Assembly: GCA_029204225.1 (NCBI GenBank)
Contig: CM055095.1
Coordinates: 50,790,841-50,846,840 of the forward strand
Origin: Diphasiastrum complanatum
Lineage: Eukaryota; Streptophyta; Lycopodiopsida; Lycopodiales; Lycopodiaceae
Length of the DNA: 56,000 nt
Reading direction: 5' to 3'
Shown here: positions 1-9,204 of the stretch, in pieces
How positions within the stretch are numbered: position 1 is the stretch's first letter
How the letters are laid out: every line of letters begins with the position of its first letter
The notes under the pieces: generated by a model
Database searches by the model: none
What the model was told of the DNA's origin: nothing
Seen by the model: only the letters and a program-made list of their open reading frames with translations
Made by a program: the position numbers and the translations under genes

Positions 1-1
1 A

Positions 2-175
2 GCCATCTCAACACATTCCCTCATGGAGCAAATGACTACAACATGATCAAACATTGAAGATTCAGATGCAGTAATGACTCTTTTATCGAGTCTCTCTGAA
101 GCCTATGAAACATGGGTCATGGCCATTTCGACCCAGCAACAACTTACTCTATCAAGAGTTATTTCAATGCTGCTA
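2..175 (+). pseudogene. Copia Gag fragment
   Basis: Frame 2 reads a stretch with the copia Gag (UBN2-type) motif SLSEAYETWVMAIS followed by LTLSRVISMLL. The Gag of the minus-strand copia element near 12.6 kb has the matching words LLSSLPEAYENWAMAIS and LTLSRVFSLLL, so the two belong to related families. One in-frame TGA sits at about 41-43. The reading stops abruptly near 175, where minus-strand copia sequence begins. The fragment also runs off the left edge of the window. No function is expected. Confidence 0.8.
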
Positions 176-650
176 CGATATTGGTGTTCGCATTGGGCCA
201 CATATGTCTCTATGTTCTATGTCTAACGAATCTTTAGATATGTGTTTTTTATTCAACTTAAATGGCCTTCTTGCTTGCTTTCCTATGATACAACTTGGGC
301 AAACAGGAAGATCAACAATTTTATAGTCTAAATCTCGAACTGAAGAATGTCTAGACATGTTACCTATCGATACATAATTAAGGTGACCAAGTCTATAATG
401 CCAAGTCAATTCTTTATTGATAGATGATGAACTGCTTAAAGCACGATCAGTTATAGAACTACAATGACTAAGAGTATAGAGATATTCATGTCTCTTTCTG
501 AGTGCAAGAACTCTCCTGCTCTAATCAAGAATTCGACAAGAGTCTATCTGAAACGCTACTCTATGTCCTACATCTGTAATTAGACTGACCGACAAAAGAT
601 TTGTTGTCAAGTTCGGGACATACACGTTAGCAACTGTGCAAACACAAAGA
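173..650 (-). pseudogene. Copia protease end and GAG-pre-integrase fragment
   Basis: Read on the minus strand, 640-410 gives the distal protease region (VPNLTTNLLSVS, which follows the catalytic site in copia Pol). 409-173 gives the GAG-pre-integrase domain: WHYRLGHLNYVSI, then the zinc-finger pair CPSC and the run SLDIEHRDICGPM that precedes the integrase core. One in-frame TAG lies near 524. The piece ends at the junction with the plus-strand Gag fragment at about 175, so an inversion or a second insertion joins them. The integrase core, RT and RNase H are absent. Confidence 0.85.
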
Positions 651-672
651 ATATATATATATATATATATAA
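650..672. repeat. (AT)n microsatellite
   Basis: About eleven AT dinucleotides lie between two copia-derived pieces. It marks the place where the reading frame of the protease fragment is lost. Confidence 0.9.
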
Positions 673-939
673 CTCTGTGACATGTGTTTTGTAAGTCCAT
701 GGGTAGAAGCTTAAAATAATAAAATGCTTAAATCTAGGATTAGAACTTAGACTTAAGAAACTTAAACTTAGAAATATTCTAAGATATCTTAAGTTATCTT
801 AAGTCCCAAATTAGAAACTTTTTAAAGTTCTAAGTTCTAAATTGGAAGTTTTAGAAGCCTTAGAATGGTTGGTTTTAAATTGATCCCATACGTTAGTGGG
901 TACTTATGGAAGGCCCTTCTTGCTATAAGAAGAGAGGCA
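673..939. other. AT-rich spacer inside copia debris
   Basis: No coding signal is seen. The stretch repeats short words such as ACTTAGA and CTTAAG in both orientations, so parts can fold back on themselves. It separates the copia protease piece from the copia Gag piece on the same strand and probably replaces the lost start of protease. Confidence 0.4.
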
Positions 940-1331
940 CTACAATTTCCAAGTTTATTTTCTCTTGAATAGCCGCGTCCTTGACCTCGGCCTTGATTCC
1001 AATTGCCTCGATTCAGACTATCATTGACTTGCTCATGAAATTGTTGAAATGATCTCCCGCTTGAGTTTCCTCCTCTTGATTGATACTTTCCACGGCCAAA
1101 TCTTCCACCTTATCCTCTAACTGCAAGAGCTTGATCATAGCTCCTGTTAAGATAATTCAAGTTCTCTTGACGTTTCTCTTCTTGCAAAAGCAATCCACCG
1201 AGTTCTTCATAGGTTGGAAGATTTTCTCTTGTGGCTATACTCGTCACAAACATCTGATGTGACTCACTCAGACTATTCAATGTCAATTGCACGATCTCAC
1301 GATCTTGCTCTCTATTTTGGAGAATTATCAC
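940..1331 (-). pseudogene. Copia Gag C-terminal fragment
   Basis: On the minus strand 1331-1110 reads a UBN2-type Gag stretch (IVQLTLNSLSESHQMFVTSI, then LPTYEELGGLLLQEE). It is followed down to about 960 by an Arg/Gly-rich nucleocapsid-like tail with RGRFGRGKYQSRGG. This order is typical of copia Gag before its CCHC knuckle; no intact knuckle is visible. The N-terminal side is cut at 1351/1352 by the gypsy LTR, which therefore inserted into an older copia Gag. Confidence 0.8.
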
Positions 1332-1351
1332 TCTATTTCAGCTGTGGGTCC

Positions 1352-2175
1352 TGTTGGGGGTATTCCCAACAAAGTGTAAATAAATAAAATCATCCAATAA
1401 AATGTGTTGCGAGGGCATGGCATCCTGTGTGTATGACCCATGGCCCAATGAGCACGCAAATAAAGTTGTAAATAAAATAAACATGACTTGGGCCTTGGAA
1501 TTAAAATAAAACTAGAGGCCCAATGTCATTTTTAAACTTAGAGATCACTTTTTAGAATTGGGTCCAAATTGGGGCTCACATGAATCTTGTGATTTCTAAT
1601 GTACTTTTTGTGGACCCTTGGATCAAGTTGGGTCCAAGATGAATGGATAGGATCATTGTGAATATTAGCCAATAGGATTGAGGGGCAAGGGCCTTCCCCA
1701 TTTTATAAAAAGGCACCATTTGTACACTATTTTGATGCTTAATGAGAAGGAGGAAACTCTACCATTTTTGGAAGAGAAGCATCCTCAATTGCTATTCACT
1801 ACTTGCTAATGCTCTTGATTGTGCTTTCCATTGCTTTCTGTTTTCATGTTTATTGTTTGCCATAATGAATGCTTTTCCATTAGCAAGCATAAGGAGCATT
1901 TGAACTAACCTCCACCCTCACTCTCTATCTCTCTCTCTTTCTCTCTTCTCTTCTCAACCTCTTCTTTTCTATCCCTTCCCTTCACCCAAATCATGATGAA
2001 TGTTAGTGTAGAGGAGTAGAGTTAAAGGAGTGTAGTGTTAGTGGTGAGTAGAGTTAAGGGAGAAAGTAGGAAACTATCTAAAAGTAGCATCTATGCATAG
2101 TTAGGCACCTATCCAGTGATCTAACCCTTGTTGACAGGCGAGAGGGCTATACTACGCGAGATCTTCAACCCTACA
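1352..2175 (+). repeat. 5' LTR of gypsy element G1
   Basis: The LTR begins with TGTTGG and ends with CTACA, immediately before a tRNA-Asp primer site. Its first 20 bases, TGTTGGGGGTATTCCCAACA, form an inverted repeat. A TATAAAA box lies at 1704-1710. A CT-rich tract at about 1918-1950 lies downstream of it. No second copy of this LTR is seen in the window, so the 3' LTR has been lost or lies elsewhere and the age cannot be estimated from LTR divergence. Its left edge interrupts a copia Gag fragment. Confidence 0.85.
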
Positions 2176-2176
2176 G

Positions 2177-2195
2177 TGGCGCCGTTGCCGGGGAT
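2177..2195 (+). other. Primer binding site, tRNA-Asp type
   Basis: TGGCGCCGTTGCCGGGGAT follows the LTR end after one base. This is the complement of the 3' end of plant tRNA-Asp and is the primer site commonly found in Athila/Tat-like gypsy elements. It fixes the LTR boundary and the element's orientation. Confidence 0.9.
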
Positions 2196-3416
2196 AGGTT
2201 TCCACTGACTAGTTTAGCTGCATTTTAGCCATTTTCTTGTTTTTTAGAGTAGTTTAGGTAGATTTTTGGGGGTTTAGAGTTAGTTTTCTGTATTTTTTTT
2301 GTGTTTGGACTATTCACAGCTAGGGGAGGAGGTATGAGAGGGTAGAGGAGCCCCTAAACAGCCTCTAAGGGCTTGAAACCCAAACCAACCAGCCAAAAAC
2401 ACCCAAAAAAATACACCAATCTGCATTTTGGAGGAAAAAAGAGCTTAAAATCTCATCAGATTTTTATATCTCCAGAATCAGTGAGAATTAACCCTTGCAT
2501 GACTAGCAGCAACTCCAGGGTACTGTCCCAGACCTGCATAGAAGCCCGCGAGAGTTAGTTCCAAGCAGATTGTAAAAATCAGAGAAAAATCATAAAAAAT
2601 TCAAATAACCCTTGAAAAAATCCAAAAAAATTCAAATCTTCATAAGAACTCTGGCAGAGCCCTTTGAAATTTCATTTCAGTGAGACTAGGACACAGAGAA
2701 ACTTGCAAGAGTTAGTTTGATATCTAAGTGCTTGTGCGAGAGTTTCCAGTGAAAAAAGATGGGAAAGTACTAGTGAACCCTCGTAGACAGCAAAATTTTC
2801 AGTTCCAGTGGTCAAGAACTCTTGCAGAGGATTTTGAAGTTCCATCTCAGCAAGACCAGGACACAGAAGAGCTTGCGAGAGTTAGTCTGATTCCAATGAA
2901 CAGGAAATTAGATTTAAGTGCTAAAAAATCACTAAAAAGTGAAGATCCAACAAATCCTTCCTGTAAGAACTCTCGCAGAACCTCTCAATCGATTTAGAAT
3001 GGCAATTTACATCAGTGATGAAGCCTGTGAGAGTTAGTGTGAAGATCTGGTGAAGATCAAGCCAAAAAAGTGGTTTTGAACCCTCGCAGACAGTGAAATT
3101 TTAACTTCTTGCAAGAGTTAACTCTCGCAGAGAATTCTATAGTGAGATCTGACCCAGATCCAGCTACTGTGAATCTTGCGAGAGTTACTTCCCAGAGATC
3201 TGAAAAATATCAAGTTTTTTACCTGCACAAATAGCTAAAGAACCCTGGCATAGCCAACCCTCGCACAAGATAACCCTCACAGACCAGATCAGTGGAAAGA
3301 TCTGCATCAGATCCAGCTATTGTCAAAATCTCAGGTCATTCAGTGCAAGGAGTAAAGAGTTATCAAGGAAAAACCACCGTAAAAGGCCTAAAATTCACTT
3401 CTGGTCGATCAGATCC
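2196..3416 (+). other. Leader of gypsy G1, with dispersed inverted motifs
   Basis: This 1.2-kb untranslated leader has no coding signal. It contains about fifteen short words built on GCGAGAGTTAGT or its near-complement AACTCTCGCAGA/AACCCTCGCAGA, alternating in orientation (for example near 2545, 2645, 2700, 2760, 2815, 2870, 2960, 3020, 3080, 3115, 3175, 3250). Opposed copies could pair as RNA stems. In LTR elements this region would hold dimerisation and packaging signals; that role here is inference. Confidence 0.6.
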
Positions 3417-5426
3417 TTGAAGATCCAGACTGCATCCTACTGTATAAGCAAGATCCAATCACTTTGGAACCCACCATCAGATGAATCTGAGATCGGGACG
3501 ATCATAGCACAAAGGATAGCAAATCAGACACCACATCGTCCTAGATTAGCAGTTGTGCAACAAGAGGCAGAACCGGAACCAACACCAATGGATCCAATGG
3601 GCCAACCCGTACCTGTCGCTCCCTTGCAAGCAATCTAGAGAGCACCACAGATGGAAATACCAAAATATGACGGATCATCAAATCCCATCCGATTCCTCCA
3701 GATCTACGAGCAAGCTTGTGAAATCTACGACGAACAGACACCTATAGAAAAGCTGATGTTATTCCCTATGTCCTTACTAGCAGTGGCTCAGGATTGGTTT
3801 TTCAACCTGTCAGAGGAAGAGAAATCCACCTGGGAAGCGGTTAAAGCGGCTCTCATTATGCGCTTTAAACCAAGAAAGTTCCTAGAAGATCCGTTTCTCT
3901 TGTTGAGCAAAGCCAAGATGGAAAAACGAGAAAGGGTCCGCGACTATATTGAACGGATGAAACATCTACGATCCGAGTGCAGTGCAGCCATGACTCCCGA
4001 TCACGCGGTGATCATGTGGTTCCTAGCCGGATTACCACAAAGCATCAGAAGAGAGCTGAAATGACAGGAGCAGTACGCTACTTTACAAGAAGCTATGGAA
4101 GATGCCATAAGGGAAAAGGATGAGGGATCTGACGACGAATATCCTTCCACCCACACTCCTACTCCCTCAATTGCATCATCATCATCAAACGCATCCGCTC
4201 TATCCTCAGAACTACTGCTGGAGCAAATGACAAAATTACACAAACAGCAGATGGAGCAACTTATGGTGTAGTTTGACAAAAAATTGTAAGCCTTATAGAG
4301 AACTATAGTAGTAACTCCACATCAACCGGAACCAAACCAGCTGCAGTACCCTCGACGAGATAAAGTATGGTGTTCAGTATGCACACAAAACCATACAATG
4401 AACGAGTGCCCAGTCCTATAGCAAAATCTGAGACTGACACATAGATTCTGCCATCTGTGCAATGCAACATCGCACGATACGACATTTTGCCCGTTTAACC
4501 CCCGAATTGTTCAACAGAAGAGAAGTCCTTATCAGACTTCCTATCCTTATCATCAAGGGGCACCCAACGAGGCACCAAGGTACGGCGCACCAAATCAACC
4601 ATAGCGTATCACCTTTCCTGCTCCACCAGGGCCAGCCAATCAACAAGTGGCCCATGTAAACCTAACAGCAGCGGAACCAGAGATGCAAATGCCATCTCAA
4701 CCTGAGCAGCAACAATGGTACGGACCAGATGAACCATTTATGGATCCTGCCATAAATGAATATGTTTTGGCCTATGCAGCTCAAACTCAGCGCCAAGGCG
4801 GAAGAAACTACGGCTGCTACGCATGCGGCGAAGGACACAGAATAGCAGAATGTCCTTACAAGAGACAATATACAACCTCCTGCAGAGAATGTGGTTATGG
4901 GCATTGTTACAAGAATTGTCCATTTAAACCTGGAACCAATGCACCTCTTAACCTCATTGCCATACGACAACCAGTAGTTCTAGTAGGGATGCCATCGGAA
5001 GGTCGACAATTCCACGCTCCTATCTTAGCTGTTACGCGAGCACAGAAGAGGAAGGAAGTGGCTCCCTCACCACCACCATCGTTCACTGACGACCAACCCT
5101 CAACTTCAGCGCCATATCCAAATGTGAGGGAAGAGAGAAGACAGTACCAGAAAATAAGACACTGGGTACAGAAGCACAAGCGGAGGAAAAAGAGCAAGAA
5201 AGAGACAATTCCACTGAACCTCCAGTCGGCGTCGAACGGAAACCGCAAACGGGCTCACCACTGCGCATTGATCAGAATGATTGGTTGCACCAACATGAAC
5301 CACCTTTTCACATGGTGGAGCCCTAGGAACCACGCACTGAAAGGCTCACACTTTTGTTGTCAAGCCATGTTAGTTTACCACTCGGGGAACTATTGCGGAT
5401 TGCACCACAAGCAAAAAGCCTTCTAG
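3417..5426 (+). pseudogene. Gypsy G1 Gag (capsid and four zinc knuckles), decayed
   Basis: One continuous frame encodes a gypsy Gag. A retrotrans_gag-type capsid core lies at about 3651-4064 (WFFNLSEEEKSTWEAVKAA, later WFLAGLPQSIRRELK). Four CCHC-type knuckles follow at 4371-4409, 4449-4490, 4815-4853 and 4881-4919. The tail is basic and proline-rich. Six in-frame stops break it (TAG 3636, TGA 4062, TAG 4269, TAA 4287, TAG 4419, TAG 4602); all can arise from CAG, CGA or CAA by one C-to-T change. Four knuckles are more than the one or two usual in gypsy Gag. The product would bind and package element RNA in cytoplasmic particles. The frame is non-functional as it stands. The true start is uncertain because the ATG at 3651 follows the first stop. 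Confidence 0.85.
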
Positions 5427-6242
5427 CTGAATGGGCCAAAGCGTATGAGGTGCCAGTAGCGTCTGAGCCCATATATTGTGCGGGCTATGATGAAACAAAT
5501 AACGTCCTCCACATTGGAGCAACATGGGAAAGTGAGGAATATAACATCACTTTGCCAATCAAACACAAGAGATACGAGGACGAGGTGGTAGTGGTAGATG
5601 GAGGATCGGGTGTCAATCTGATCTCCACTACTTTATATGAAAAATGGGGGTTTGCAAGGATTGAAGCCAGCAAGTTTTGCCATCAAGCTAGCAGATCAAT
5701 TCTGTGTAAAACCAAAAGGTGTAGTTGCTGATATCCCTGTCAAGATAGCAGGCATGCAGTTTGTGATTACTTTTGTAGTCATGGATATACCTGAATCTCC
5801 ATCTGCATACCGTGTCTTACTGGGAAGACCTTGGTTGAGGACTGCGCAAGTAGTACACAACAAAGGTACAGGGAAACTCACCTTCGAGAACAGAGAACAG
5901 GCTGTAAAGGTTGATCCCACCACATGGACGGTGAAACCTATTGCACCCAAGGCTGATGACGGATCATGCACGACTGATCATACGATTGATCGCCCAAGGC
6001 CAGCCAAGGGAGGTCACTATCATTCAGAGACGGATGTCGTGAGATGGATAAATGCATTAGCAGCTATTGACTGCCAGACATGTCAATATGAATCAGATCC
6101 AGAACCGAGTACATCTTCACCCAAATGTTATACTATGGACACACCAATCACATTTGGGGTGAATATGATAAACGTAGCATGGCTGTCAACAGAGCCTATT
6201 GAGAACCCAGTGGACGATGATCTAGTCCCTTGGCAACATTAA
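5354..6242 (+). pseudogene. Gypsy G1 aspartic protease region, frameshifted
   Basis: The retropepsin-like active site reads VVVDGGSGVNLIS at about 5588-5626, with the catalytic Asp in DGGSG. Near 5640-5665 the frame changes, and the second half continues with VRIAG-like strands, FVVMDIPESPSAYRVLLGRP and W. The ILLGRPW-type end is characteristic of gypsy protease. The domain would cleave the Gag-Pol polyprotein. The frame change must be an indel or a decayed programmed shift, and several hundred residues of linker with no known fold follow up to the stop at 6240. G3 carries the matching SYSVLIGRPWL word on the minus strand near 28.7 kb. Confidence 0.75.
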
Positions 6243-7510
6243 CTTATAATTAAGGAGATTGAACTGACTGATGAATAGGTCCTACACCACATGGACCCAG
6301 ATCGTTACGGAACCAAGAAGGTACCAGCTCAACCACCACAAAAGTCTGTTATGGCGAAAGTATCAAGGATCGATCCACCCAAGGCACTTGCGAATAACAA
6401 GAATCAGTTGAAGCAACGCTACAACCAGGTGATTCGATGTAATGGGTATCGCCGATAGTTATAGTACTTAAGAAGAATGGCAAAATGCGGATCTGTGTGA
6501 ATCTGAAGGCGCTAAATGCAGTCACCAAAAAGGACCATTTTTTTTTACCATTTATGAAAAGTGTCCTCGATAGGGTAGCTGGCACCGAAGCCTACAGCTT
6601 TCTGGACGGCTTCAGCAGCTACAACCAAGTGAAAATAGCCCCCCACGACCAGCACAAGACAGCATTTGCCACAGAATGGGGAACCTATGCCTATAAAGTG
6701 ATGCCATTCGGACTTTGCAATGCCCCAAGCACTTTCTAGCGAGTCATGCAGGCGGCATTCAAAGATTATTTGCAAAAATTTCTGAAAATTTTATTGGACG
6801 ATCTGTGCATGCATGGACCAGATTCAGAACACTTATCCAATTTGGAGAAGGTGTTACAAAAATGCCGCAGCTACCAGATCTCCATGAATCCAGAAAAATG
6901 TCAATTCTAGGTGACACATGGCTTGATACTCGGCCATATAGTGTCAAGACACGGGATCGCCGCAGATCTATCGAAGATCATGATCATTATTGATCTACCA
7001 CCATCTACATTTTCATGGGTCATGCTAACTATTATATGATCTTCATTCTTGATTTTGCGGAGTTAGCCAGACCAATCTACAAACTCACAATGGATCCACA
7101 TTGGAATGAGGAAGCTCTAAAGGCTTTCCAAAAGCTTAAGGATGCATTGGTTTCAGCACCAATGTTACGCCCACCCAATTGGTCCATTGAGTTTAACGTG
7201 CATACAGACGCATCGAAGTATGCAGTTGGAGCAGTCTTAACCCAGCCAGGTGAACACAAAAAGGATTTTCTAATCCGGTTTGCAAGCCGACAGCTCAGTG
7301 ATACCGAAATGAACTATTCAACCACAGAGCAGGAAGCACTGACAATGATCTATGCGGTTAAGAAATTTCGACATTACTTGATGGCCACACATTTTGCTTT
7401 TTATACGGACCATCAACCCTTGCTCTATCTCATTAATAAAACTTGCAACACCGAAAGAATCACCAGATGGCTACTTCTGTTGTTGGAGTTTGATTTTCGG
7501 ATAGTATCGG
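6243..7510 (+). pseudogene. Gypsy G1 reverse transcriptase and RNase H, truncated
   Basis: RT motifs appear in order: KKNGKMRICVNLKALNAVTK (near 6470-6530), YSFLDGFSSYNQVKIAP, KTAFATEWGTYAYKVMPFGL, CNAPSTF followed by a TAG, and the catalytic box as ILLDD near 6790. RNase H follows with VHTDASKYAVGAVLTQ, FASRQLSDTEMNYSTTEQEA and FYTDHQPLLYLINK. The RT wording resembles the Athila/Tat branch. Frames change at about 6485, 6740 and 7015, and the TAG replaces the Gln of the usual ATFQRVM motif. The element stops near 7510 just after FDFRIV, where CACTA-like sequence begins. Integrase and the 3' LTR are missing. Confidence 0.85.
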
Positions 7511-8490
7511 TTTACGACATCTCTAAATCTGACGGATTCCGACATCGAATTTGAATTACACTCTGGTTGTAGCCGGAAAGGAGGATATGTCGGATTTCGA
7601 CGTGTCAAATTTAATTTTCTCCCCAACAATATTCATATCTACAATGTCATGACCAATCCAAATGCCTATCAAACTTCAAATATGTGAACATTCTTATGAA
7701 AAAAAAGGTCTCACACATTTGAAATACTTTTACTAGAAATTGAATATTTTGATGAATTGTGCAGCTCATCAGACGGAGAATCTAGTGACAAGGGCATAAA
7801 TGTCAATAAGATAAGTCAATATACCATATTTGCAAGTTAATTATTATCGATTTTTGCAAGAAACAACGTAATTAAAAATTTTTGTAGGCAATTATTATCA
7901 AGAACGAATGTGGTGCACCTGCGTTAGAGGCAATAGGCAAGTGATGTGTCAAAGACGCACTGTCAATGATCACTTGTGGAAGTATGGAAGTAGAGCGGAT
8001 GGTCAAACATCAAATCCAGAAGGAATTGAGGTTTGCTTTAAAAGCTAACGCACTTGTTGCATTTATTATATATTTTTTAATATTAGGATATCTAGGTAAC
8101 CATTGACTTGTTTAAATGACACATTCTCTGTCAGTTTGTTTAGACACACCATCGAATACCATTACATGGTCTTGATCCATCCGTATTAAATTCCAAGCAA
8201 AGAAAAGTCTTGACACAAATGAGGGAACAAAGAATGAAACAAATAGAACAAGAGGCTAGTGGATTACTGTAGACATCTGATGAGGAAGACGTTGCAATTG
8301 AAGATAATGATATTGAGGTACTACATGATGAAGCAATCCACGACTTGTTTGTATCATATTTTACAACCAACAATGAACGTGCACACTCAACGGGTGGAGA
8401 GAACATGGATGAAAGTGAAGAGTGTCATGAAATGTGAGGATAGGCAGTGGAAGCTCGAAGCTTTGATTGTAGGCATATAGGAATGGAAAC
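7511..8490 (+). mobile_element. CACTA-type DNA transposon remnant
   Basis: Between the truncated gypsy RNase H and the copia LTR lies sequence with subterminal words such as GACGGATTCCGACATCG (7530) and ATGTCGGATTTCGACGTGTC (7588). The same words crowd the CACTA end at 17575-17975. Two exon-like coding blocks follow at 7888-8437. No CACTAC terminus is visible at either edge, so both ends are lost or masked. The shared motif family and the coding hint both point to CACTA; neither alone would settle it. Confidence 0.45.
7888..8437 (+). pseudogene. Possible CACTA transposase N-terminal exons
   Basis: After an intron-like acceptor (TTTTTGTAG, ending 7887) the frame reads a block with WCTC, then a second Cys and VNDHLWKYG, recalling the Cys-Cys-His transposase-associated domain at the start of TNP2-type proteins. 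A GT at 8031 and an AG at 8143 bound a plausible 113-bp intron. The second block reads an E/Q-rich helix (VLTQMREQRMKQIEQEASG), one TAG near 8268 and an acidic tail to the TGA at 8435-8437. The catalytic DDE region is absent. The family assignment rests on a short motif and context, and an unrelated plant gene fragment is possible. Confidence 0.4.
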
Positions 8491-8494
8491 ACAG

Positions 8495-9154
8495 TAGTTA
8501 GCAGCAGAAATATTCAAGAAGAATGATTCATACAAATTGCACAAATGAACAATATAGTAGTGAGACAAAATTGCACTCTGATTAATATCAATAGTGAGTA
8601 CAATGGCTTGAAGTAATAACTTCAGCTTGCTGAGCGTGATAATGCTAGCTACAGAAGAACTCTAATAATGATAAAGCTTAACACTTTTATTGACACTTAA
8701 AGAGCTTGATTCAGCTAGTATATATTTACAAGTGTCTTCAAAATTATCTTACGAGCATTGAATGCCATTTACGCCAATCTTTGTATATGTACAAATTTGG
8801 TAACTGCCCTTTGGATATTTTATTGTCCAGCTATTTTTAGGGTTGATAATAAGTTGGCGACGTTGGTCTGCCACTGTTGTGAAAATGCGAAAAACCCGAA
8901 GGTGCCTTTAAATTGTTTAGGACAGGTCTAAACTGGACTTTGGTCTAAACAAGTCTAAACTGGACTTTGGTCATGGTGTCATCTTTTTCACGAAGGTGCA
9001 AAAAATGCAAAGGTGCCTTAAAAATGATAGTCACTAAAAAAAAATCCCAAAGATAAAAATGCGAAGGTTCGAAACATGTAGTCGGCCTTTAGCTGTTTTC
9101 AGGATGCTCATTATTTCAATAATTTGCTTAAGACTGAGCATAAGAAATCTAACA
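8495..9154 (-). repeat. 3' LTR of copia C1
   Basis: On the minus strand the LTR starts TGTTAGATTTC directly after the polypurine tract and ends near CTGCTAACTA at 8495, about 660 bp. A TATATA sequence lies near 8718-8725 (minus). The U3 part holds a 20-bp direct repeat (GTCTAAACTGGACTTTGGTC as written on plus) at 8926-8945 and 8953-8972, and several words of the form AAATGCGAAGGT (near 8881-8905, 8988-9020, 9055-9075). Such repeats are enhancer candidates. The distal end is approximate because no second LTR is available for comparison. Confidence 0.7.
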
Positions 9155-9163
9155 CTCCCCCTT
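9155..9163 (-). other. Polypurine tract of copia C1
   Basis: The minus strand reads AAGGGGGAG immediately before TGTTAG. This is the classic copia plus-strand primer, and it fixes the LTR boundary. Confidence 0.85.
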
Positions 9164-9204
9164 AATGTGGATCCTAAAAATTTTTGATCTTCAAATTTAA
9201 CATA

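Noticed and set aside
4662-5333. Several minus-strand open frames of 60-113 codons
   Set aside because: They lie opposite the G1 Gag, whose motifs are clear on the plus strand.
1352-7510. G1 as an intact, mobile element
   Set aside because: It has many stops and frameshifts, and lacks integrase and the 3' LTR.
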